This document shows positions 1-10,639 of a DNA stretch of 64,000 nucleotides, piece by piece. Positions within the stretch are counted from its first letter, which is position 1. Each line of letters opens with the position of its first letter. This DNA is from Sorghum bicolor (lineage: Eukaryota; Streptophyta; Magnoliopsida; Poales; Poaceae). Location of the stretch: contig NC_012873.2 in assembly GCF_000003195.3 (NCBI RefSeq), positions 19,639,161 through 19,703,160 of the forward strand, in the 5' to 3' direction. Both the position numbers and the translations under genes were made by a program. Under the pieces are notes generated by a model. It was given only the letters and a program-made list of their open reading frames with translations, was not told the origin of the DNA and searched no databases.

Positions 1-2212
1 TACCATAGTTCTACCTGGTACAGGTGGTAATGTAGACCAGGTTAGCCGATTCTTCCAGACCCTGTACGAAGGCCTGACCAGAGAACAGCGAGCATGGATG
101 CCTTATGAAGATCCAGACACCATGTTTCCTTTGATCTTCCATCCGTTCAACGACGCTCTTAATAAAGATCATGATGTGATGATGGCACTTATCACTCCAA
201 GAGCCATACCAGTAAACTTCTTCGGCAGTGGGAAAGCTTCCAACCAAACCTATGAATTTTACAACCCATCGGCATTAGCCCGTCAAATAGCTTTCGGTCA
301 GCTGCCGATTGCACTTTGTTATGCCGATGTGATAAAACCCAGGGAAACCATCACCAGCCTCCTCGAGTGGACCAGGTAGCTCAACTGCCCCCGAGTGCCG
401 ATACCGATGCAGATTTATCAGAGTGGGTCCCGGCCCTCTTCATCACTCAGGCGTACAAACAATGGTGGGAAGAATGGAAGGAGCATTTGTTCTGCAAATC
501 GGCTCTTACGTACCGTGGCATGATCGACTGCCAGTACAAAGTCCCCAATAATACTATAAGTATTTCCAATCTGATGTCTCAATCCTTTCACTTTTACTTC
601 CATCGGTAACTCACTTTCTGTGTTACATTACAGGTTGATAACATCCCCCCATCGGTCAGCAGGAGCGGCAAGCCGATCGAGCTTTTTCCATCAGGTCCAA
701 TCTCTTCGATCGGCAACAATGCTCCCACCTTGGCTGCTATAATGCATCAGGGTGTACGTCTCAAGAAAGTCACTACCAAGCGGACAAAAACATCTCCATC
801 GGTAGCTGCCTCTGCTTTGGCGCAAGCCTTCAAGGTAAATCTTCAAATTTCTTTACCGATTCCATTCTTACATCTGTTACACTTGTACTCACGAATTCTC
901 ATTCTTGGTACAGCACACCGGCGCATCGGCAAGGACCAGAAGCACAAGTGCCGATGCCCCCCAGTCCAGTCAGCCGAAGAGAAAAGGTGCCAAGAGTACC
1001 AGATCACAAGCAAAGCGTCAAAGAACAGCAACGCCTTCTCCTCCCCCAGTATCTCCAATCTCGGTGGAATCTTCTCCTTCTTCTCTAGAAACCCAGACAC
1101 AGCAGGTACCACCTCCTTCTCAACCACAGGAAGCACCCCAAGTGGAAGAACTCCAACCAGAAGAGGCTCGGCCAGAAGAAACATCGGCTGATGTGCGCGA
1201 GCAGACTACCGATCCGGCAAGCTTGATCATAACATCGGTAGTTTCCTCGATCCAGACAAGCACTGCACCTCCTCAAGGTAACATATTCTCCATGAAACCA
1301 TTACCGATGAACCTATTTTTCCAACTCATAAGTATTTCTGTGATCCTTCCAGCTGACATAGTCTCATCGGCAATTTCAGCCGATCAGCCCGTAGTTCCAT
1401 TGGCATCATCTAGTCAGAGGCGAGAAATTGCCTTGAAACAAGTAAGTTATCCAATCTTTATTTGTATCATTTATCAATACTTAACCATAGAATAACTTAT
1501 TCCATTTCCTTTTTAGGAACAGGACTCCCCCGACAGTCTGTTCTCCTTTGCCATCGACATCTCCGAAGATGAAGGTGAGGAGGCAAGCTCTTCTCGAGCA
1601 GTTGGAATTACATCGGCAGAAATGAGGGCAAGGTTAGAAGAATTATCAGCCCTCCTTCATCAAGATACAGCCCAACTGGTTGATGATTTCGATCCGACCA
1701 AGGCTTTGTTCAAGACCCTCAGAGGCCAAATCCCCGCCGATGCCGAAGAAGTTCTTTTTCAAGCTGCACATCTAGAGAGCTGTCAGCTGCAGTACCAGAG
1801 GGCTGCCCAACGTCTTGCCGATAGAGCTGCTCATGCCCAGCTCTTTGAGGAGATGATGAAGGTAAAACTCCTTGCCGATGAGAAACACAAGAGCATCGGC
1901 ATTCTGACATCCTCAGGAGATGTATTGAAACAAAAGATTTCTGATCTATCGGCGAGAAGAGAAGTTCTGTTGGCAGAACTCAAACAGGTAGAAGAAGCCT
2001 TGTCCCAAGCCTAACAAGAAGAAAGCCAACTGCCTGAGACAATCAAGCTTCTTGAGCAAGAGCGAAATATCCAAGCCCGCACGGCACTGCAGATGAAGAA
2101 GAAGCTGAAGCCGGTGGAAGGCCCTGCCGATGATGATGTGAAAGTAATAGAAGAAGCCAACCAGATCCGTCTGCGTGCTATATCGGCGATCCTGGCATTG
2201 TTGAATATGTGA
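1..2212 (+). pseudogene. Spliced antisense gene of the Tat element, plant-mobile-domain-like, 5' end outside window
   Basis: Runs opposite to gag-pol. The first part (to about 530) reads like the plant mobile domain/'gene 23' proteins carried antisense by Tat elements: a W-rich block with EQRAWMPYED, a FGQLPIALCYAD motif and KQWWEEWKEHLF. Splice sites I can place: exon to 834 (donor GTAAAT), exon 914-1277, exon 1353-1441, exon 1517 onward; these three introns keep phase. An earlier intron of about 100 bp (533-633) is likely. The middle is Ser/Pro/Thr/Gln/Glu-rich with a basic KRKGAKSTRSQAKRQR patch (possible nuclear signal). The end is a predicted coiled coil rich in Leu, Glu and Gln. Lesions: a 1-nt frame shift near 365 and a TAA at 2012-2014, after which the same frame stays open to TGA at 2210-2212. 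Function unknown. Confidence 0.7.
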
Positions 2213-2443
2213 ACTCTTCATCGGCAACATACTTGCTCCTTTCTTTTGAACACTCCTAATGTGTTGGTCTAGCCGATAGGACTATTATCGGCACCTTTTA
2301 AAACATTAAGTCTGGCCCCATATACATTTTGATCCAGCCGATAGGAATGTTATCGACATTTAAACTTTTATGCATCAACCCATATGCTTGGGTAATACTT
2401 CTTTAGATATTTGCTATTTAATGCTCTGGGAAATTCAACTCCT
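2213..2443. other. Spacer between the antisense gene and pol of the Tat element
   Basis: AT-rich spacer between the convergent ends of the antisense gene and the pol frame. It holds several GCCGATAGGA-type words but no open reading frame of note. Confidence 0.5.
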
Positions 2444-5400
2444 TCAAGAGTTTCCAAAATATAAGGCGTTACCAGAAGCCGATCGACTTATCCGATAGGG
2501 ACCCTCCCAATTGGGAGACCACTTCCCAAATTTTGAACTTTTAGTCCCGATCGGTAAGATCAGTTTCCATACTAAGTCTCCATCAGCAAACTCCTTAGCC
2601 TTCACTTTCTTATCATACCATCTGGCAACTCTATTCTTATTCTCTTCTATACTCATCAAAGCCCTTAGCCGATGCCCTGCTAGATCATCCGACTCGTCTG
2701 TCATCAAAGTAGCATAATCATCGGCAGCCAATTGATCTTGAAAAGATAGTCGCCTAGACCCAGTCTTAATTTCCCAAGGTAACACTGCATCATGCCCATA
2801 CACCAACTGATAGGGTGAAACTTTGGTCGATCCATGACAAGCCATCCGATACGACCATAAAGCTTCATTTAACAACGTGTGCCACTTCCTAGGATTTTCT
2901 TCAATCTTCCGTTTAATAAGCTTGATAATTCCTTTGTTAGATGCCCCAGCCTGTCCATTAGCTTGAGCATAATTAGGAGAAGAGTTTAATACTTTAATTC
3001 CCATACCCATTGCGAATTCATCAAACTCCCCCGATGTGAACATAGTACCCTGATCGGTAGTGATCGTTTGAGGAACTCCAAATCGGTAAATAATATGTTC
3101 TTTCACGAAATCAATCATATTGGCCGATGTAACTTTCTTCAAAGGAATAGCTTCAACCCACTTAGTAAAATAATCGGTGGCAACCAAGATGAATTTATGT
3201 CCTTTGCTGGATGGCGGGTAAATCTGGCCGATCAAGTCAATATCCCATCCTCGAAACGGCCAAGGTTTGATGATAGGATTCATGGTCGATGTGGGTGCTC
3301 TTTGAACATTGCCAAATTTCTGACATTCTCGACACCCCTTGAAATATCTAAAGCAATCTTCAAGTATGGCCAGCCAATAATACCCATTCCTCCTAATCAT
3401 CCACTTCATCTTGAAAGCCGACTGATGTGCTCCACATACCCCTTCATGGATTTCCCCCATCAAACTTCTAGCCTCATCATCACCTAAGCACCTGAGAAGA
3501 ATCCCATCAATAGTTCGATAATATAATTCATCTTCGAGGAGCACATACTTGGTGGCTTGAAACCGAACACGTCTCTCAACTTTCTTGGATGGATCCTTTA
3601 AATAATCAATGATTTCTTTTCTCCAATCATCGACACCGATTGCCGATATTGCATTTATCATGGGCTGATATCCCGAGGCATGCTGAGCCAACCGATTGGC
3701 CTCTTCATTATGCAATCGAGGAATATGCTCTAATCGGAAATCCTTGAATTCCTTTAACAGTTGCATACTCCTTTCGTAATAAGCTATGAGGACTTCACTT
3801 CGGCATTCATAGCTTCCAGCCAATTGATTTATAACTAGCATAGAATCCCCGAAGATTTCAACAGCATCAGCATGAACTTCCCTTAGTAATTCCAACCCCT
3901 TTATCAAAGCTTGATACTCAGCTTGATTATTTGTTGACGTGGCAACAATCGGCAAGGAGAATTCATACTTCCTTCCCCGAGGGGAAATTAACACTATGCC
4001 GATTCCTGCCCCCCGGTCACACGTGGATCCATCAAAGAAGAGCGTCCAAGGTATAATTTCCAAAGTCTCCACTGTACCGCAATGTTGAGTAACAAAATCG
4101 GCCATAATCTGTCCCTTAACCGCTTTAGCCGATTCGTAACGCAAATCAAACTCCGACAGGGCCAAAATCCACTTACTGATTCTGCCACTCATAATCGGTA
4201 TAGACAGCATATACCGGACCACGTCATCTTTGCATATGACAGTGCATTCGGCCGATAACAAATAGTGTCTCAGCTTAATACACGAGAAATAATGACACAA
4301 ACATAACTTTTCAATGGCCGAATACCTAGTCTCAGCATCAACCAATCTCCTGCTTAAATAGTAAATCACACGTTCCTTTTCTTCAAATTCTTGAATTAAA
4401 GCCGAACCGATGACCATCCCATCGGTAGACAAATACAATCTGAAGGGCTTCCCTTGTTGAGGTGGAATCAGAACTGGAGGATTTACCAAATAATTCTTGA
4501 TTTCATCCAAGGCCAATTGTTGCTCTTTCCCCCAGACAAACTCTTGATCGGCTTTCAACTTAAGTAAAGGACTGAAAGCACGAATTTTACCAGATAAATT
4601 AGATATAAACCTCCTGATAACATTTACCTTGCCGATCAAGGATTGGAGCTCAGTCTTGTTGGTAGGGGCAACTATCTTGTTGATAGCATCAATGGATCTC
4701 CGAATAATTTCAATTCCCCTTTGATGCACCATGAAGCCAAGAAATTGTCCTGTCGATACACCAAATGCACACTTATTGGGATTCATCTTTAAACCATGCT
4801 TCCTTGTGCATTCCAACACCTTTCGCAGATCGGCAAGATGCTTTGTGAAGTCTCCAGACTTAACCACCACATCATCAATATAAATCTCCACCAGCTTGCC
4901 GATGAACTCATGAAATATAAAATTCATAGCCCTCTGATAAGTAGCACCAGCATTTTTCAAGCCAAAGGTCATAACTATCCATTCAAACAACCCAACATGA
5001 CCAGGACATCTAAATGCAGTTTTTGGAATATCTTCTTCAGCCATGAATATCTAATTGTATCCTGCATTGCCATCCATAAAGCTGATGATCCGATGCCCAG
5101 CCGCAGCATCAACTAGTAGATCGGCAATCGGCATTGGGTAGCCATCCATCGGTGTAGCTTTATTAAGATTTCTGAAATCAATGCAGACCCGAAGCTTCCC
5201 ATTTTTCTTGTAGACTGGAACAACATTGGAGATCCACTCGGCATACCGACACTGCCGAATAAATCTAGCCTCGATAAGTTTAGTTATTTCGGCCTTGATG
5301 TCAGGAAGAATATTAGGATTACATCGGCGAGCTGGCTGTTGATGTGGCCGAAATCCAGACTTAATGGGTAACCGATGTTCAACAATTGATCGGTCTAAAC

Positions 5401-5602
5401 CAGGCATCTCAGTATAATCCCAAGCAAAGCAATCTTTATATTCCTTTAACAAATCGGTTAAAAGCTGCTTACACTCAGAATTTAACTTAGCACTAATAAA
5501 AGTAGACCTAGGTTTATCACCACTACCTATATCTACTTCTACTAGATCATCGGCCGATGTGAATTTCTGGCCTAATTTTCCATCATCGGCGAACCTATCC
5601 AT
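2444..5602 (-). pseudogene. pol: Tat element pol: RT, RNase H, second (archaeal-type) RNase H, integrase
   Basis: Two open blocks, 5602-5051 and 5044-2444, are in the same frame and separated by one TAG (5053-5051). The first holds the N-terminal RT half with KLRVCIDFRNLNKATP. The second holds the RT catalytic box EIYIDDVVVKS, a weakly conserved first RNase H (LYLSTDGMVIGSALIQ), a second well-kept RNase H (FFDGSTCDRGAGIGIVL ... NNQAEYQAL ... GDSMLVINQ), an H/C zinc-binding region (HEGVCGAHQSAFKMKW ... CRECQKFG) and an integrase core (DLIGQIYPPSSKG, TTDQGTMFTSGEF, NGQAGASNKG). RT and RNase H copy the RNA genome and integrase inserts the cDNA. In the integrase core the glutamate expected in NGQAEASNK reads Ala (GQAGASNK has Gly-Ala), so the catalytic Glu appears lost. 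Confidence 0.85.
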
Positions 5603-7452
5603 TAAAAACCTTCATCAGAACCAACTGCTTGGATCGGTGGAATTTCGTAATCGGCAACTTTGAGAAAATCCTTTTCCCAAACTTCTCCTGAAATACACCT
5701 AGTTCTTTCGTAGGTGTCTACCTCTGCCGATGCAATAACATAGGAAGAATCTCCCGGGACAATTTCAATCTTGTCACCTACCCACTGGACCAAGCACTGG
5801 TGCATTGTTGATGGTATGCAACAATTGGCATGAATCCTATCTCTCCCTAGCAGCAGATTATAAGCACCTTTTCCACTAATCACAAAGAAAGTTGTCGGTA
5901 AGGCCTTGCTGCCGATAGTCAATTCAACAAAAATGGCTCCCTTAACCGGAGACACATTCCCTTCAAAGTCTTTAAGCATCATATCGGTCTTGGTCAAATC
6001 CTGATCTCCTTTTCCAAGCTTCTGATACACTGCATATGGCATGATATTGATAGCAGCTCCACCATCAATCAAAATCTTAGTCATCGGCTGACCATCCACT
6101 CTTCCTTTGACAAACAGAGCCTTAAGATGTTGCCTTTCATCATCGACAGGCTTTTCGAAGACGGCTGTCATCGGATCCAGAGCCAACTGAGCTATCTGGT
6201 CAGAAAAATCCAACTCATCATCACTGGACGGTGCAAGGAATTCCATCGGCAACATAAATACCATGTTGATATCTGCCGATGGACCTTTTCCCTTAGGATC
6301 TGATTGTTGCTGATCCCCAGACTGGCCAGAGTTCTCGCCCTTATTCAACTCTTCTCGTCTTTCACGCTGCAGCCTCCTTTTCTGTGTCCTAGTCAACCCC
6401 TCTAGACACCATGGAGGAAGTTGTTGCTGCTTTACCGATGGGCGACGATTTTCCCTTGACTCCATCCGATAAGTATTGGCATCCCTGCAGAAGATGAACT
6501 CATCGGAAACCCGTGCATTAGCCATCTCCTCCAGTTCTTCTTGGTTCCTGGGAAAGTATTCAACACGGTCACCAAGCCTATCATGCACGCTGAGCCTGCC
6601 CCCCAGCCGATCATGAACCGATGCTCTTCCCCTAATCGGCCCATCAAACCGGTGGTTATTGTTCTGATACTGCCAATTTGATCTATCATACCGATCATAA
6701 GCATTACATTCCGGGCAGTCTCTGACAGTAGGAAGCTTGATATTTTCCTCCCAATAATGAATGAATAATGGACAATTCCAGTGATCCCTATGCCGATTCC
6801 ACTCTTGTCGGCGTCTTTCTTCTTCCCAATGATAGTCTTCTTGCTGGCGCCGATACCGATCCTCACGTTGCTGCCAAGTTTCTCGAGGCCTCCTATGAGT
6901 TATGACAATACTAGATCGGGGAGGTCTTCCTGAGCTATTTCCTTCCTGGATTAAGCCTTTCCCATTTGCATCGGCAGTAGTGATCTGATGCTGAGGATCC
7001 ACCGATGCACTTCTTTCAGCTGCTTCTGATGTCAAGACCTTGGCCTTTCCCTTAGCATCCAGCATGTTTGTTGGGAAAGGATGTTGATCAATCTTCATAG
7101 GCTTTTGAGTTTTGGAGCTGTCAAATTTGATCCTCCCAGACTCTATAGCCGATTGCAACTGTTGTCTAAAAACTTTGCACTCATTGGTGCTGTGAGAAGT
7201 TGCATTGTGCCATTTGCAGTACTTCATCTTCTTTAACTCTTCAACCGATGGGATTACATGATTGGGTGACAATTTGATCTGACCTTCCTGAAGTAGAAAG
7301 TCAAATATCCTATCGGCTTTGGTGATGTCAAATGCGAACTTCTCTGGCTCTTTGTGCCCAAAAGGACAAGACATCGGCTTCTTATTCTTTACCCACTCTG
7401 CCAAGCCGATGACTGGTTCCTCATCAGAGTCCGAGCTTGTTGCTTCATCCAC
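5602..7452 (-). pseudogene. gag-pro: Tat element gag C-terminus and aspartic protease
   Basis: 616-codon open frame. Near residue 80 there is a zinc-knuckle variant of form C-x2-H-x4-H-x4-C (CKWHNATSHSTNEC), usual for this lineage in place of CCHC. A long Arg/Gln/Glu-rich linker follows. A retropepsin domain near residues 440-570 has active-site motif ILIDGGAAINIMP and a later LLLGRD. The 3' end abuts the pol frame at 5602. The frame differs from the upstream gag block (8201-7587), so a frame break lies between 7587 and 7452. The start codon is only the first Met of the open stretch, not a true translation start. Confidence 0.8.
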
Positions 7453-7586
7453 AAATGATACTTTTTTCTTCCATGCTCTCTTGGGCTCAAAAGGCTTGAT
7501 ATCTTGATCAGAAATTCTCTACATCAAATGACTTAAGCTTTAAACTCTTGAGATGCATACTTGTCCCTGATATGTGGCAACAAACC

Positions 7587-8450
7587 CTAGAAAACCAAAT
7601 CGGCTAGCTGCCGATCATCCAAAACCAGGCTATAGCATTTGTTCTTGACTTCCCGTATTCTCTGCACGAAACTTTCAACCAATTCATCATTGCGTTGCTT
7701 CAATTTGACCAAATCGGTGATCTTCTTCACGTGGACACCAGAAAAGAAGTATTTGTGGAATTGTTTCTCTAGATTGGCCCAAGTAATCACTGAGTTAGGA
7801 GGTAATGATATAAACCAAGTGAAAGCCGATCCAGATAATGATGACGAGAACAAGCGAACCCTTAACTCGTCCCTCTTATCGGCTTCTCCACACTGAATGA
7901 TGAACCTGTTGACGTGCTCCATGGTCAATGTATCATCCTGCCCAGAAAACTTAGTAAAATCCGGCACTTTGTACCAATTTGGAAGCGGGATTAAATCATA
8001 TGCAGGAGGATACGGTGTCCGATAAGAATAAGTATTGACTTTGGGTTTTATCCCAAACTGATCTCTCATTACTTCAGCAATCTTATCGGCCCAATAAGCA
8101 TCGGCATCTTGCCGATGAGGCAGTTGTGGATCTGGCACCTGCTGGTAAGCTTCCACGTGTCTGTGCGGTGCACGATCTGCATGGAACATTGGGTTAATCA
8201 TTTGGCCACCAACCTGCTGACCACCAAGATGTTGACCACCAAATTACTGACCACCGATCTGCTGACCACCAACCTGCTGGCCAAGATTTATCGGCTGATT
8301 GACCACCCTTGGTTCTGGAATCCAGGGTAGATCTGGCCTTGTTGAAACCCTGTAACCTGATGATTCTGTTGGGGCATTTGTGGAAAGACTTGCTGCCCAA
8401 GCCATCCACTATTAGCATTCATCGGCATAGGTCCTGCCGATGACTGGTAA
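7587..8450 (-). pseudogene. gag: Tat element gag, N-terminal and capsid part
   Basis: The open block 8201-7587 has the capsid-like pattern of gypsy Gag: KVPDFTKFSGQDD, then FSSSLSGSAFTWFISLPPNS and WANLEKQFHKYFFSG, ending in a coiled region with FVQRIREVKNKCYSL. Upstream, to about 8450, the same strand encodes a Gln/Gly/Pro-rich N-terminus that includes a pentapeptide repeat with a stop. The frame is broken at its 3' end against the following protease block. Gag would form the particle that packages element RNA. Confidence 0.75.
8206..8280 (-). repeat. 15-bp tandem repeat inside gag encoding Gly-Gln-Gln-Val-Gly
   Basis: Five adjacent copies of a 15-bp unit (plus-strand consensus CCACCAANNTGCTGA). 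Read on the minus strand in the gag frame they encode GQQVG, GQQIG, a copy with a stop in place of Gln, GQHLG and GQQVG. Confidence 0.75.
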
Positions 8451-8489
8451 TTGGGCATCATCATTGAATTGACATACCCTGGCTACATT

Positions 8490-8912
8490 GATTGATAGAT
8501 ATTTTTAGAAGGCCCCAGGGTCTACATTTATACCCTGCTCAAAGAGCTACAATCAGACACGACTAGAACTCGAATTCCAAATTAAACAGAATCCATATAC
8601 AAAACAATTTAAATAACTAAGGAAAACACAAAACTATCCTCCCGTGACATACTGGGACACCACCATGGACCAATCGGCAACCTTCAGGTCCTCCATCCGA
8701 ATCATCGGCAGATTCCTCATCGTAGCCATCGGCAAAAGCTAACGCTTGACCATCGGCATGAACGCGTCACCACCCATGGACTTAGTCTCATTCAGCTGTC
8801 CCTTCATCGGCAACCACCCTCATCGGCAACTCCCCTGCAGACTAGTTACTGTTACTCTATCTTGTCGATCTACACTCTACCGATCCTGGGTACGTTTCCA
8901 AAAACGGTGTCA
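8490..8912 (-). mobile_element. Remnant 5' LTR of the Tat element
   Basis: On the minus strand it opens with TGTTGACACCGTTTTTGG at 8912, a start typical of grass Tat LTRs. It carries at least six GCCGAT words in its upstream half and a TATA-like GGGTATAAATG near 8530-8540. It then runs straight into gag-like sequence near 8490, with no recognisable LTR 3' end or PBS. A deletion from the R/U5 region to the gag leader explains this. Confidence 0.6.
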
Positions 8913-9300
8913 ACATCCAGATTTCTATTATCTCTAGGAATAGATAAACAGCAACTCAACCTTCCCATATCATATCCGTTAACAACTTAGACTTCAGATC
9001 AAGTTCTCTTCCCACAAGTTCAGGTTTTAGAGCAAGCTTTAAATTATAACAGTTATGTCTAAACTAGAGAGAGAACTTCAAATTTGAAAATTAGGCAGAG
9101 CAACTATTCATCATATCCATGCTAGAGTTTTATTAAGATTTAGTTTAGCATAGCCACTTTATTTATTTATTAAGCACACTAAGCAAAAGATATATATATA
9201 TATATATAAAAGCACAAAATCTTTATTTGATTTTTCATGGTTATGTATATTTTTTTATTTTAGTATAGTATAAGTATAAATGTAGATAGAAATACTTAGC
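8913..9300. other. AT-rich spacer with a (TA)n microsatellite
   Basis: No coding signal seen. A pure TA run lies at about 9188-9209. This segment joins the outer end of the Tat LTR to the Athila remnant; which element it belongs to is unclear. Confidence 0.5.
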
Positions 9301-9779
9301 GGGATAAATGGGGGTGCTCTCCCCTAAGCTGGATTTTGACGTAATTTCTTCTGATGTATAGCAGGTGGTGGAGGTGTATTTGAAAGTCGGCAGCACCCTG
9401 ACAGCGATTAGAATGTCCTCCGTCTGCTAGTCTTTTTGATCCTTGAATTCTGTGGAGCTCAAATAGACAACAAAGCTTTGTGGAACTGATTAGGTGTTAG
9501 CATAAATATCTAGCCTTTATCATGTTGAGCCTCCTCAATAAATGCTACTTTCTTTGGTAGGATCACAATTTTATTTTTTATATTTTCATTTTTATAGAGC
9601 AGAAGAATATTTTTATTATTTTTTTATGCCACCACAGTGAATGTACTTATGGGTTTTATGCCAGTTGTAGACTAATATGGGGCTTACTGGTTTTAACATT
9701 TTTATTTTTCTTTTCAAGATGATATGAACCTGATTAACTGAACTAGCTATTTTTAAGAAAAAGTAAATGATTTAAAAGG

Positions 9780-10480
9780 AAAGGGATAACTACCAAGTTT
9801 ACCTATTGCAAGGCGTTCGGTGTTTTTAAGTCCTCCGAACAGGACTCTCTCTCAGTCGTCCAAGGATTCGCTGGATGGCGTAGTCGGTGGTTCCGGCGGC
9901 GCCTCCTCTTCGTGTATAACTATCTTCTCTCTCCACACCAGACTCGGTGCTACGGTCTCCTCAGGACAGTTCTGTTCAAGCTGTATGTCTTCAGACCTTA
10001 CCACTTCTCCTTCGTAGTCTGCCCATTTGTCCTTGATGATTTTTCTCCTCTGGTTGCGGTTGCGTCATCTTCTTCTTGTCCTGACCTGCTTAGAGCCTTC
10101 AACTATATAGTTAGGGTCAGTAAAATAGCGGCGTACCTTCTCAGAGGGGAAGTGCATGTGGATTCTCCGGTTCCAATGTAGATGATTGCTTTAACGGTGC
10201 TGAGGAACGGTCTCCCAAGGATGATGGGTGGATTGTACTCGTCTTCTCCCATGTCAATAACCTAAAAATATGTATGGGCAAAATGATCGTCTATTTTGAC
10301 AGGGACATCAGTTACGATACCTTCAACCTTTTGAAATGTCTGATCTGCCATCTGGGGCTAAATGTATATCGGTTTTAGGGGCATGGTTCCGAACAGGAGC
10401 TGATAGATGACTGCGGCCATTATGTTGACGCTCGACCTGGTGTCGCAAAGCGTCTTCTGGAAGTTGTATCCATTAATGGA
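9780..10480 (-). pseudogene. Second, diverged Athila-type protease fragment
   Basis: The minus strand reads DTRSSVNIMAAVIYQLLF, a retropepsin-like active-site block in which the expected Gly after Asp-Thr/Ser is Arg. It is followed by ILGRPFLSTVKAIIYIGTG and a basic linker. Stops interrupt it. It repeats the domain already present at 10640-11000 but with different residues, so it comes from another lineage or an old copy rather than a simple tandem duplication. It would process Gag-Pol if intact. Confidence 0.55.
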
Positions 10481-10639
10481 GCACTGGATGCTTGGCATAC
10501 CTAGGTCATCCTTCTTGGTCAGGAACGGTGACTTGAGTCAACGATCTTGACCTCTGTGAACTGCAGTGACCATCTTAGCTGACTCGGTCCACACTTGCTT
10601 GTTCCGGTTCCTCCTGTTGGTCCTCTTCCTTGGTTCATG

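Larger units (their letters stand above)
1..8912 (-). mobile_element. Tat-lineage Ty3/gypsy LTR retrotransposon, 3' end beyond window
   Basis: On the minus strand the order is LTR remnant (about 8490-8912), gag, protease, reverse transcriptase, RNase H, a second RNase H, integrase, then a gene in the opposite direction (1-2212). A second RNase H between the first one and integrase, together with an antisense gene after pol, is known of the Tat group (Ogre, Retand, Grande, RIRE2). The PBS and leader are missing and the 3' LTR is outside the window. Coding lesions (stop at 5051-5053, gag frame break between 7587 and 7452, stop in the gag repeat) make it a non-autonomous, decayed copy. The whole element is unusually rich in the words GCCGAT and ATCGGC. 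Confidence 0.88.
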
